Shown here: piece after piece, positions 17,601 through 25,613 of the stretch
Layout: every line of letters begins with the position of its first letter
Position numbering within the stretch: the first letter of the stretch is position 1
Origin: Nocardia harenae NBRC 108248
GTDB lineage: Bacteria > Actinomycetota > Actinomycetes > Mycobacteriales > Mycobacteriaceae
Assembly (NCBI RefSeq): GCF_001612885.1
Contig: NZ_BDBH01000004.1
Coordinates: forward strand, 992,001 to 1,056,000
Length of the DNA stretch: 64,000 bases
Direction: 5' to 3'
Notes under the pieces: model-generated
What the model was told of the DNA's origin: nothing
Seen by the model: only the letters and a program-made list of their open reading frames with translations
Databases searched by the model: none
Position numbers and translations under genes: made by a program

Positions 17601-18659
17601 TCACGCCGTCGGCGCACCGGCTCCCGCCGCTCCGCGCAGTGGCGCGAACGCGAATTCGGCCAGCCCGTCCGCCGGGCGCACCCGCGCGGTGAAGCCGAGC
17701 GCGCGCTGCGCGGCCTCCGGGCTGGCCACGATGTGCCGGACATCGCCGGGCCGGAACTCCCCGGTGACCACCGGCGCCGGGCCACCGCGCGCGGTGGCGA
17801 GCACCGCGGCGACCTCGCCGATGGTGATCGGCCGCCCCGAGCACACGTTCAGCGCGGTGAACCCGGTCAGCGGCTGCTCGGCGGCGGCGAGGTTGGCGGC
17901 CGCGATATCGGTGACGTGCACGAAATCCCTGGCCTGGGCGCCGTCCTCGAACACGCGCGGCGCGTGCCCCGCCTCCAGCGCGGAGCGGAAGATGGCCGCG
18001 ACCCCGGAGTACGGGGTGTCGCGCGGCATGTCCGGGCCGTAGACATTGTGGTAGCGCAGCGCGGTGACCGTGCCGCCGGTCGCGGCCGACCAGGCCGCCG
18101 CGTAGTGCTCCTGGGCGACCTTGCTCGCCGCGTAGAGGCTGCGGGGGCGCAGCGGGGCGTCCTCGGGGACCAGCTCCCAGGCCAGGTCGGTGCCATCGGT
18201 GCGGTGGTCGAAGCGCCCGGCCTCGAGGTCGGCGCGGTCGCGGGGTGCCGGGTCGACCAGCTCGCCCCCGGCATCGCGGTACCGGCCTTCGCCGTACACG
18301 ACCATCGACGAGGCGAGAACCAGCCGCTCACACCGGTTCTCCGCCATGGCCGCGAGCAGGACGGCGGTGCCGAGATCGTTGTGCGCGGCGTAGGCGGGAG
18401 CGTCGGCGACGCTCACCCCCGCGCCGACCACCGCGGCCTGGTGGCACACCACGTCGATGCCGCGCAGCAGCGGAGTCAGCGCGTCGCGGTCGCGCACGTC
18501 CACCCGATGCACCCCCGCGGGCGCGGGGGCGCCGGGGCCGTGCGCGGCCGGGAGCATGAGGTCGGCGGCGACCACGTCGTGCCCGGCCGCGGTGAGCGTG
18601 CGGTGCACCTGCGCGCCGATGAACCCGGCGGCGCCGGTCAGCAGTATGCGGAGCGTCAT
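17601..18659 (-). CDS. NAD-dependent epimerase/dehydratase (extended SDR)
   Basis: A 352-residue extended short-chain dehydrogenase acting on nucleotide sugars. The Rossmann motif is TGAAGFIGAQVH (residues about 8-19), the catalytic serine region is ASSMVVYGEG, the YxxxK pair is YAASK, and the C-terminal half has RDFVHVTDIA and CSGRPITIGEV. It is likely UDP-glucose 4-epimerase-like. The ATG at 18659 is the natural start. It converges with the kinase gene with no gap and probably supplies sugar donors to the glycosyltransferases nearby. Confidence 0.9.
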   Translation of the reverse strand: MTLRILLTGAAGFIGAQVHRTLTAAGHDVVAADLMLPAAHGPGAPAPAGVHRVDVRDRDALTPLLRGIDVVCHQAAVVGAGVSVADAPAYAAHNDLGTAVLLAAMAENRCERLVLASSMVVYGEGRYRDAGGELVDPAPRDRADLEAGRFDHRTDGTDLAWELVPEDAPLRPRSLYAASKVAQEHYAAAWSAATGGTVTALRYHNVYGPDMPRDTPYSGVAAIFRSALEAGHAPRVFEDGAQARDFVHVTDIAAANLAAAEQPLTGFTALNVCSGRPITIGEVAAVLATARGGPAPVVTGEFRPGDVRHIVASPEAAQRALGFTARVRPADGLAEFAFAPLRGAAGAGAPTA

Positions 18660-18769
18660 GGGGCCGATTCTGTCCGCGCGCGGGCCCCGGGTCACGGCGA
18701 CCGCCCGGACGTCATCGTTTCGTCACGGTTGGCGACGAGCCGACGGAGTTCACCGCCACAGCCGCGGCA

Positions 18770-20443
18770 TCACGCGCCGAGCGCCTCGTCCACGGTCGCG
18801 TAGACGGGTATCTCGATCCCCTGCTCGGCGAGCCTGCGCAGCACGTCGCGGGTCTGCCCGACGTTGCGCGCGACCCGCAGGGAAATGCCCCGCGCCGCCA
18901 GCCCGCCGGAGAGCTCGCTGAGCATGCGGGCGGCGGTCACGTCGATGAACGGCGAGGTCTCGGCGTCGAGCACGACCACGCGGGTGCGGTCGGTGACGAG
19001 CGCGCGGACGTGATCGGCGACCCAGTCGGCATTGGCGAAGAAGAGCCCGGCTTCCACGCGCACGACCACGGCGTCCTCGGGGGCGGTGAGCTCGGGGTGG
19101 CGGGCGCGGTCGAGCCACAGCGGGTCCCGCCGGGCCAGCGCGGCGACGTGTGGGCGGGAGGCGCGATAGAGCAGCAGCAGCACCGAGACGCCGACCCCGA
19201 TCAGCAGCCCGGGCAGGGTGTCGAAGAGCAGCACCCCGGCCAGCGCCGCGGCGGCGGCCAGGAAGTCGACGCGAGCGGCGGGGCCGTACAGCGCGCCGAG
19301 GCGGCGGGTCCAGATCCGGTAGAAGCCCGCGAGCGCGGGGAAGTCGATCAGCTCGAGCACCGCGGCGATGACCACCGCGGCGAGCACCGCCTCGGGCAGG
19401 TTCTCGAAGAGCCCCGTCAGGAAGAGCAGCGTCAGCACCGTCAGCACCGCGACCACCAGCCCGGATGCCTGGCTGCGGGCGCCCGCGGCGCCGTTGACCG
19501 CGGTCTTGGAGAGGCTGCCGTTGACGACCATGCCCGCGCAGCACCCGGCGCCGAGGTTGGCCGCGCCGAGCCCGGTCAGCTCCCGGTTCGGGTCGACGCG
19601 GTACCCGGCGCGGGCGGCGTAGGTCTTGGCCGCGCCGAGCCCCTCGGCGAAGCCGATCAGCACCACGCCGAGCGCGGGGCCGAGCAGCTCCAGGTAGTCG
19701 TGCGCCGCGAGCCCCTGCGGTAGCCCGGGCGCGGGCAGCCCGGGGTCGATGTGCCCGACCACCTCGACCCCGCGCTCGGGCAGCTCCAGCCAGGTCGCGG
19801 CGGCGATCCCGGCCAGCACCACCAGCAGCGACCCCGGCACCCGCGGCAGCCACCGGCGCAGCACGAGCACCGCGGCCAGGCTCAGCCCGCCGAGCACGGC
19901 GGTGGCGGCCTGCAGCTCGCCGAGGTCGCCGAAGACGGCCGCGGCCTTCTCGAAGAAGTTCCCGCTCCCGCCGTCGATGCCGAGCAGGGCGGGCACCTGG
20001 CCGATCAGGATGGTCAGGGCGAGCCCGACGATGAATCCCTTCAGCACCGGTTCGGAGATGAACGCGGCAACGAAGCCGAGCCGCGCCAGTCCGGCCAGCA
20101 CCGCCACCGCGCCGGTCACCAGGGCCAGTGCGGTGGTGAGCCCAAGGTAGCGGGCCGGGTCGCCGCCCGCGATAGGCGCGACGATGGCGGCGGAGAGCGC
20201 GGCGGTCGCCGACATCGGCCCGACCACCAGGTGCCGGGAGGAGCCGACCGCCGCGTACAGCAGCAGCGCGGGCACCGCCGCGTACAGCCCGACGACCGGG
20301 TCGACGCCTGCGATCCCGGCGTAGGCGAGCGCCTCCGGGACCAGCACCGCCCAGACCGTCACCCCGGCCAGCAGATCCGGCCGTAGCCAGCCGCGGCGGT
20401 AGCCGCTCAGCGAGCCGAAGACCGGCCACCGGCCCGCGGTCAC
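18770..20443 (-). CDS. SulP family anion transporter with STAS domain
   Basis: A 557-residue SLC26/SulP transporter. Residues about 15-420 form the membrane domain with the family signature VPEALAYAGIAGVDPVVGLYAA. The C-terminal 120 residues are a cytoplasmic STAS domain with VVVLDAETSPFIDVTAARML. These carriers move sulfate, bicarbonate or other anions; the substrate here is not predictable. The GTG start at 20443 overlaps the stop of the GAP-family gene as GTGA, so the two are coupled. Confidence 0.92.
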   Translation of the reverse strand: MTAGRWPVFGSLSGYRRGWLRPDLLAGVTVWAVLVPEALAYAGIAGVDPVVGLYAAVPALLLYAAVGSSRHLVVGPMSATAALSAAIVAPIAGGDPARYLGLTTALALVTGAVAVLAGLARLGFVAAFISEPVLKGFIVGLALTILIGQVPALLGIDGGSGNFFEKAAAVFGDLGELQAATAVLGGLSLAAVLVLRRWLPRVPGSLLVVLAGIAAATWLELPERGVEVVGHIDPGLPAPGLPQGLAAHDYLELLGPALGVVLIGFAEGLGAAKTYAARAGYRVDPNRELTGLGAANLGAGCCAGMVVNGSLSKTAVNGAAGARSQASGLVVAVLTVLTLLFLTGLFENLPEAVLAAVVIAAVLELIDFPALAGFYRIWTRRLGALYGPAARVDFLAAAAALAGVLLFDTLPGLLIGVGVSVLLLLYRASRPHVAALARRDPLWLDRARHPELTAPEDAVVVRVEAGLFFANADWVADHVRALVTDRTRVVVLDAETSPFIDVTAARMLSELSGGLAARGISLRVARNVGQTRDVLRRLAEQGIEIPVYATVDEALGA

Positions 20444-21099
20444 AGCGCCTCCAGCCCCTTGCCGATCAGCGAGGCCGCCATGAGCGCGAGCACGATCGCC
20501 ATGACCAGGTGGTTGTTCGCCGACAGCCATCGCTGCGCGGCCTCCAGCGGGGCCCGCAGCCGGTCGGCCGCGAGCCGGTAGCCGACGACCGGAACCACCA
20601 CGGTGGTCGCGGCGAGCACGACGAAGACCGCGCCCGCGCCGATCGCGGGCCCCACCGCCAGCCCGGCGGTGCCGAGCAGCAGCCCCGCCGAGACGCAGAG
20701 CAGCAGGTTCTTCGGGTTGAGCGCGGCGAGCGCCGCCCCGAGCCCGATGGCGCGGGCCGGGGTGATGCGGTCGATCGCGGTCATCCAGCCCGGTGTCGCG
20801 TGATCGGTGCGGGCGCGGAACTGCCGGACGGCCAGCGCCACCAGCAGCACCCCGAGCCCGATCTTGGCCCAGGCGACCCCCGGCGACGGCGCGGAGTCGC
20901 CGCCGGTGTGGATCGCCCCCGCGGCCGTCGTCACCACCGCGAGCACCGCGGTGATCCCGGCGACCCACCCCACCGCGAACCCGGTGCTGGTCACCGCGGC
21001 ATTGCGGGACATGAGCAGCAGCACGACCGCGACGATCGGGATCGGCGAGATCGCCACCCCGACCGCCAGCGGCAGCAGCTGCCCGACGGCGCTCAGCAC
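20440..21099 (-). CDS. GAP-family membrane protein (Sap-like)
   Basis: A 219-residue protein with about six transmembrane helices, of the GAP (Sap, sulfolipid-addressing) family known in mycobacteria, where relatives help export glycolipids. The typical N-terminal pattern is GVAISPIPIVAVVLLLMSRNA, and a middle ALNPKNLLLCVSAG block matches the LysE-like fold. The start is GTG at 21099. It is followed by the SulP gene in the same frame of translation. A role in lipid or small-molecule export is the family guess. Confidence 0.85.
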   Translation of the reverse strand: MLSAVGQLLPLAVGVAISPIPIVAVVLLLMSRNAAVTSTGFAVGWVAGITAVLAVVTTAAGAIHTGGDSAPSPGVAWAKIGLGVLLVALAVRQFRARTDHATPGWMTAIDRITPARAIGLGAALAALNPKNLLLCVSAGLLLGTAGLAVGPAIGAGAVFVVLAATTVVVPVVGYRLAADRLRAPLEAAQRWLSANNHLVMAIVLALMAASLIGKGLEAL

Positions 21100-21111
21100 G
21101 ACCGGAACCCG

Positions 21112-21600
21112 TCAGGCGGCGAAGACGTCGCGGAGCTTGGCTTCCTGCTCGTTCGACAGGTTGGTCGAGAGCAGCTCGGCCCGCTGGCCGGCGAAGCGCT
21201 CGTGCACCCGGTCCAGTGTCGCGTCGGAGGTGAGCACGAAGAGCGCCGAGGTGCCGGGGGTGATCTTCTCCTTCGCCCTGGCGATGAAGCCGTCGTCGAT
21301 CCCGACGTCGGTGAGCGCCCCGGTCAGCGCCCCGATCCCGGCGCCGACCGCCGCGCCGAGCAGCGGCACGAAGAACAGCAGCCCGAACAACAGCCCCCAG
21401 AAGGCGCCGCCGAGCGCCCCGGCGCCGGTCAGCGAGTTGAGCTGGTGGGTCTTGGGCTTCTTGGCGCCCTCCGGCCAGGTCACGATCGCCCCGTCGTGCA
21501 CCGCGATGAGCTTCTCGCGCTGCAACTCCTCCAGGGTGTGCAGCGCCTCCTCGGCACCGGTGGCGGAGGGGAACTTCCAGACGGTCAGGGTGGTGGCCAC
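21112..21600 (-). CDS. DUF1269 domain protein
   Basis: A 162-residue DUF1269 protein. The soluble N-terminal ferredoxin-like part contains LTVWKFPSATGAEEAL and IAVHDGAIVTWPEG. A glycine-rich hydrophobic hairpin follows (FWGLLFGLLFFVPLLGAAVGAGIGALTGAL in two short helices), then a C-terminal domain with DDGFIARAKEKITPGTSALFVL. The family is common and has no proven role; some members are membrane associated. It precedes the GAP gene by 12 bp, so the three genes 21600-18770 probably form one operon. Confidence 0.9.
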   Translation of the reverse strand: MATTLTVWKFPSATGAEEALHTLEELQREKLIAVHDGAIVTWPEGAKKPKTHQLNSLTGAGALGGAFWGLLFGLLFFVPLLGAAVGAGIGALTGALTDVGIDDGFIARAKEKITPGTSALFVLTSDATLDRVHERFAGQRAELLSTNLSNEQEAKLRDVFAA

Positions 21601-21698
21601 GGGAGAGGTCCTTTCGTCGAGGGGCGCGGACCGGCGGCCCGCCCGCGGTCGACGCTAGGAATCGCGGGAGCCGGGCGCCTCGCCCGAATCGGGTGATA

Positions 21699-21732
21699 CC
21701 CGGGGTGCACCCGGAACGGGTGCACCCCCGGG
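21699..21732 (-). terminator. GC-rich hairpin downstream of the TIGR03943 gene
   Basis: Arms 21699-21713 and 21717-21732 pair almost completely (one bulged G) around a GAA loop. A second small palindrome, CCCGAATCGGG, lies at 21683-21693. The hairpin stands between the stop of the permease-type operon and the DUF1269 gene. It has no U-tract, as is common in high-GC actinobacteria. Confidence 0.6.
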
Positions 21733-21763
21733 CGACCGGTCGGCGGGGATTCGCGGTGCGCAC

Positions 21764-22471
21764 TCAGCGGGCGTATTCGTAACGCATCTCCGGGATCTCG
21801 ATCCGCTCGGAACCCACCACCCGCACGGTCGGGGCGAGCCCGGGGTCGCGCCGGGCACTCCCCGGCTCGACCACACCCCGCACCTCGATCCAGGTATCGT
21901 CCTCGACCGCCTGCGGCAGCCCGGCCAGGTGCACGTACACATAGCGGGCGTCGGCGACGCAGCAGCTGATGACGACCCGCACGAGGTCGACCTCGGCGCC
22001 GGTGCGGGCGACGAACCCGCTGATCCGCACCTCGCGCCCGTCGAGCGAGCCGGAGGTGTCCCACACCGCACGGTTCACCAGATCGACGATCTGCAAGCGC
22101 GGTGCGTCCCCGGCCCGCAGCGACGGGAGGGCGCGCTGGGCGGCGCCCGCGGCGGGTTCGGCCGGACGCACCGCCGACCCGGTCACCAGCACCTCGGAGC
22201 CGAGGGCGGGCGGCGCGATGAGCAGCAGGGCGAGCACCGGGACGAGCAACAGCCAGGGCGCGCGGCCGTGGCCGTGCGGCACAGCGCGCCCGCCGCTGCG
22301 GAGATCGCGGGCGATGGCGATCAGCGCCAGCAGCACGAAACCGGCCCCGGCGGCCAGCAGGAACGGGTACAGCCCGGCCTTGACGTAGCGCAGGTAGCTG
22401 CCGTTCAGCGTGATCACCAGGATGGCGGCGCCGACGAGCAGGAGCAGCAGATTCTCGGTCTCGCGCCTCAC
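21764..22471 (-). CDS. TIGR03943-type membrane protein (permease partner)
   Basis: A 235-residue protein. Two N-terminal transmembrane segments (LLLLLVGAAILVITLNG and YPFLLAAGAGFVLLAL) and a third at VLALLLIAPPAL are followed by an extracytoplasmic domain with VVISCCVADARYVYVHL, whose adjacent cysteines could bind metal. The family always accompanies an UPF0718/DUF318 permease, as here: its GTG start overlaps the permease stop as GTGA. The pair is suspected to handle a metal ion or metal complex. The promoter region upstream carries a Zur-like palindrome. Confidence 0.87.
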   Translation of the reverse strand: MRRETENLLLLLVGAAILVITLNGSYLRYVKAGLYPFLLAAGAGFVLLALIAIARDLRSGGRAVPHGHGRAPWLLLVPVLALLLIAPPALGSEVLVTGSAVRPAEPAAGAAQRALPSLRAGDAPRLQIVDLVNRAVWDTSGSLDGREVRISGFVARTGAEVDLVRVVISCCVADARYVYVHLAGLPQAVEDDTWIEVRGVVEPGSARRDPGLAPTVRVVGSERIEIPEMRYEYAR

Positions 22472-23445
22472 AGGAACACCAGCCCGGCGGCGGTACCGCA
22501 CACCACGGCGACCGCGAAAGTCACCGGCGCGAACCGGATCGCGAAGGCGCGGCCGAAGGTCCCCGACTGCATCGCGAAGAGCTTGACGTCGACGGCGGGG
22601 CCGACGACCAGGAACACCAGCCGGGGCAGCAGCGGCAGCGCGGACATGCCGGCCGCCACGAAGGCATCCGCTTCCGAGCACAGTGCCAGCAGCACCGCCA
22701 GCACGGCGAGCACGAGTACCGCGAGCACCATCTGCCCGGCGAGATGTTCGTACCAGCCCGGCGGCACGGCGACGTGCAGCAGTGCCGCCGCGGCGGCCCC
22801 GACCACGAGGAACGCCGCCGCCTGCACGAGATCGTGCCGTGCCGCCTCGGTGAACACCTCCCACCGGGTGCGCCCGGCGGTGTCGTGCAGGTGCGCGGGG
22901 GTCGGCGTCATCCAGCCGGGGCTGCCGAGCCGCGACCACAGCAGCCCCATCACCACCGCCGTCGCCAGCGAGCCGCAGAACCGCGCCGCCACCATCCCCG
23001 GCTCGCCGGGGAACGCGACCGCCGTCGCGACGAGCACCATGGGGTTGATCGCGGGCGCCGACAGCATGAACGCCAGCGCCACCGCGCCGGGCGCGCCCTG
23101 ATCGGCGAGCCGCCGCGCCACCGGCACCACCCCGCACTCACACCCCGGCACCGCCGCGCCCGCCAGCCCGGCAACGCCGATCGCCGCGGTCTCGTTGCGC
23201 GGCAGGAATTTACCGATCAGCCGCGGCGAGACGAACGCGGCGACAAGACCGCTCAGCACCACCCCGAGCACCAGGAACGGCACCGCCTGCACGAACACCC
23301 CGGCGAAGACGGTGAACGCGGCCCGCGCCCGCACCGACGCGGCGACCGCGTCCGCCAGCACCCCCTGCGCGAGCACCCCGGCGATCACCAGACCGGCGAG
23401 CAGCCAGGTCGACGACGGGCGCCGCAACCCCTCACGCACGACCAC
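22468..23445 (-). CDS. Permease of the UPF0718/DUF318 family
   Basis: A roughly 325-residue membrane protein with about eight helices. The hallmark PGCECGVVPVARRL (conserved Cys-x-Cys) lies between helices, and a second signature is AFMLSAPAINPMVLVAT. A late cysteine sits in LALCSEADAFVAA. Relatives include ArsP-type exporters of organoarsenicals and metal-linked permeases. GTG starts at 23448, 23445 and 23439 are all possible; 23445 has the best spacing from GAGGGGG. It is co-translated with the TIGR03943 partner. Substrate unknown. Confidence 0.86.
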   Translation of the reverse strand: MVVREGLRRPSSTWLLAGLVIAGVLAQGVLADAVAASVRARAAFTVFAGVFVQAVPFLVLGVVLSGLVAAFVSPRLIGKFLPRNETAAIGVAGLAGAAVPGCECGVVPVARRLADQGAPGAVALAFMLSAPAINPMVLVATAVAFPGEPGMVAARFCGSLATAVVMGLLWSRLGSPGWMTPTPAHLHDTAGRTRWEVFTEAARHDLVQAAAFLVVGAAAAALLHVAVPPGWYEHLAGQMVLAVLVLAVLAVLLALCSEADAFVAAGMSALPLLPRLVFLVVGPAVDVKLFAMQSGTFGRAFAIRFAPVTFAVAVVCGTAAGLVFL

Positions 23446-23508
23446 CACGCACCCCCTCGAGAAGATCGGCTCGCCGAACCCTGACCGCCCAGCGAGCCGC
23501 CGCCACAC

Positions 23509-23523
23509 TGAAAATCATATTCA
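23509..23523. promoter_or_regulatory. Zur-like palindrome between divergent genes
   Basis: TGAAAATCATATTCA is a 7-1-7 inverted repeat with one mismatched pair. It closely resembles the actinobacterial Zur box (TGAAAATnATTTTCA type). It sits in an unusually AT-rich island 15 bp before the methyltransferase start and about 64 bp before the permease start, a position from which a repressor could block either promoter. Zur is my best guess; Fur-type or other metalloregulators have similar sites. Confidence 0.6.
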
Positions 23524-23537
23524 GTAATATCACCACC

Positions 23538-24407
23538 GTGACGACCAGCGAGCAGCAGCGCACCGGCAAGCCGGGCACCGGCACCTCGACCGACGACCCG
23601 GCGGCGGCCGAGGCGGTCTACCTCGACGCCACCCGCCGGCTGCTGGAGCCGCTCGGGGTGCGCGCCGGCGATGTCGTGGTCGATATCGGCCCCGGCGCGG
23701 GCTCCGCCACCGTCGCGCTGGCGCAGGCCGTCGGCGAGCACGGGCGCGTCTACGCGGTCGATCTCGACCACTCCATGCTCGCCGCGACGCTCGCGGCCGC
23801 GGAGCAGGCGGGTGTGGCCGGCCGAATCCGCCCGATCCGCCACGACATCGAGGACGGAACCCCGCCGCTACCCGAGCGAGCCGACGCGGTGTGGTCGTCG
23901 TGGTGCGTGCACCACACCCGCGACTGGGACGCCGCCGCCCGCGCGCTGCTCGGCCTGCTGCGCCCCGGCGGCGTGCTGTGCCTGGCCGAGAGCGGGCTGC
24001 CGACCCGCTGCCTGCCCTGGGACACCGGCATCGGCCGCCCCGGGCTGGAGGTGCGGCTCGACGAGGCGCACGACCGGCACTTCACCCAGTGGTTCTTCGG
24101 CAGGCCGGGTGCGCGCAGGCCCACCCGCGGCTGGGCCGAAATCCTCACCGCTGCCGGGCTCTCCGACGTCACCGCGTTCACCGCGCTCGTCGACATTCCG
24201 GCGCCGCTCACCAGCGAGGTCCGCGCGGTGGTGCTGGCCGAGCTGGCGGCCCGGGTGCGCCGCGCCGGGCCGTTCCTCACCGCCGACGACGCCGCCGCCT
24301 GGGCCCGGCTGCTCGACCCGGCGGCACCGGCCTGGCTCGGCCACCGCGCCGACCTCGCCCTGCTCACCGCGCGCACCGGTTTCCGCGGCCGCAAGCCCGA
24401 GCGCTGA
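23538..24407 (+). CDS. SAM-dependent methyltransferase, class I
   Basis: A 289-residue methyltransferase starting GTG at 23538. Motif I is VVDIGPGAGSATVAL (about residues 50-64), then AVDLDHSML for the adenosine ribose, VWSSWCVHHTRDW as motif II/III, and LRPGGVLCLAES. The length and Ubi/COQ-like pattern suggest a small-molecule or lipid substrate. It is divergent from the metal-type permease operon across the Zur-like palindrome and converges with the PLP cluster, its stop abutting that of the next gene. Its substrate is unknown. Confidence 0.86.
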   Translation: MTTSEQQRTGKPGTGTSTDDPAAAEAVYLDATRRLLEPLGVRAGDVVVDIGPGAGSATVALAQAVGEHGRVYAVDLDHSMLAATLAAAEQAGVAGRIRPIRHDIEDGTPPLPERADAVWSSWCVHHTRDWDAAARALLGLLRPGGVLCLAESGLPTRCLPWDTGIGRPGLEVRLDEAHDRHFTQWFFGRPGARRPTRGWAEILTAAGLSDVTAFTALVDIPAPLTSEVRAVVLAELAARVRRAGPFLTADDAAAWARLLDPAAPAWLGHRADLALLTARTGFRGRKPER

Positions 24408-25607
24408 TCAGCTCGGCATCTCCGCGCAGCGCCGGACCACCTCGAGCACCCGGTCGATCTCCTCCGGCGTGTTGTAGACGTGCACGCTCACCCGGACCGC
24501 GTGGTCGCGGGAGTCCCGCCCGGCCTGGCAGTGGCTGTCGGCGCGCACCATGATCCCCTCGTCGGCGAGCACGAAGCCGAGGTCGTCGGAGCGGACCCGG
24601 GCGTGCCGGAAGGTCACGATGCCCTCCCGCCGCTGCACGGGCGAGTCCGCGGCCAGGCTGTCCCGGCAGCCGAGCACCTCGACGTCCGGGAAGCGGCGCA
24701 GCCCGTCGGTGAGCCGGGCACCGAGCGCCGTTGTCCAGGCGAGGATCTCGGGCAGCCCGGCGGCATCGAGCCAGTCGAACGCGGCCGCGAGGCTCACGAT
24801 CCCGGCGGTGTTCGGAGAGCCGCGCCAGCCGCCGAGCTCGAATCGCGGACCGAGCCGGTTGCGCGCCCAGACCGCGCCGATCCCGGGCAGCGCGAGCATC
24901 TTGTGCCCGGAGAACACCACGAAATCGGCGTCGAGTTCGTCGACCGCGACCGGCCGGTGCCCGACGGCCTGCGCGGCGTCCACGCAGATCGGCACCCCGG
25001 GGCCGACCGCGGCGCGCACCCGGTGCAGGTTCATGTCCGCGCCGAACACGTGGTGCACGTGCGTGGCCGCGACGAATCGGGTGCGCGGGCCGACGAGCGC
25101 GGGCAGCGCGCGGTGGTCGTAGTCGCCGGAGGCCGGGTCGACCGGCAGCGCCCGCACCCGGATGCTGATTCCGCCGCGCTGCAGCCGGTCTCGCAGGTCG
25201 AGCCAGGGCCGCAGGTTGGCCTCGTGGTCGCCGAAGGGGACGATGATCTCGTCGCCATCGCGCAACTGCCCGGCCAGCCAGTCCCCCGCCACCGCGCGCA
25301 GCCCGCCGCTGGTGCCGTCGACGAACTCGACGCTGGAGTCGGTTCCGCTGTCGCCGAGCGCCTTTCGGACCCGGTCGCGGGCGGCCTCGATGCGGGCGGT
25401 GGTGGCGGTCCCCCACGGGTAGGCCCCGCGCGCGGCATTGGCATTGCCGGTGGTCAGGTACGCGGTGACGGCGTCGAGCACCGCGGCGGGCTTCTGGGTG
25501 GTCGCGGCATTGTCGAGGTAGGCGAGGTCCGGGTTGCCCGCGATGATCGGGAACTGGGCGCGCAGCTCGCGCTGCCAGTCGGCGAGCCGGGTCAGCGTCT
25601 CGGGCAC
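24408..25607 (-). CDS. Cysteine-desulfurase-like class V aminotransferase
   Basis: A 399-residue PLP enzyme of the SufS/CsdA type. The PLP lysine is K236 (SGHKM), the aspartate that holds the cofactor ring is in ICVDAAQAVGH, and a loop cysteine C360 (RADSHC) lies where SufS keeps its persulfide-forming cysteine, so sulfur transfer chemistry is plausible. No suf or isc genes are adjacent. It starts GTG 6 bp after the synthase-rhodanese gene and is the last of three PLP enzymes in one operon. A specialised pathway rather than Fe-S assembly is inferred. Confidence 0.87.
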   Translation of the reverse strand: MPETLTRLADWQRELRAQFPIIAGNPDLAYLDNAATTQKPAAVLDAVTAYLTTGNANAARGAYPWGTATTARIEAARDRVRKALGDSGTDSSVEFVDGTSGGLRAVAGDWLAGQLRDGDEIIVPFGDHEANLRPWLDLRDRLQRGGISIRVRALPVDPASGDYDHRALPALVGPRTRFVAATHVHHVFGADMNLHRVRAAVGPGVPICVDAAQAVGHRPVAVDELDADFVVFSGHKMLALPGIGAVWARNRLGPRFELGGWRGSPNTAGIVSLAAAFDWLDAAGLPEILAWTTALGARLTDGLRRFPDVEVLGCRDSLAADSPVQRREGIVTFRHARVRSDDLGFVLADEGIMVRADSHCQAGRDSRDHAVRVSVHVYNTPEEIDRVLEVVRRCAEMPS

Positions 25608-25613
25608 GGCGAT

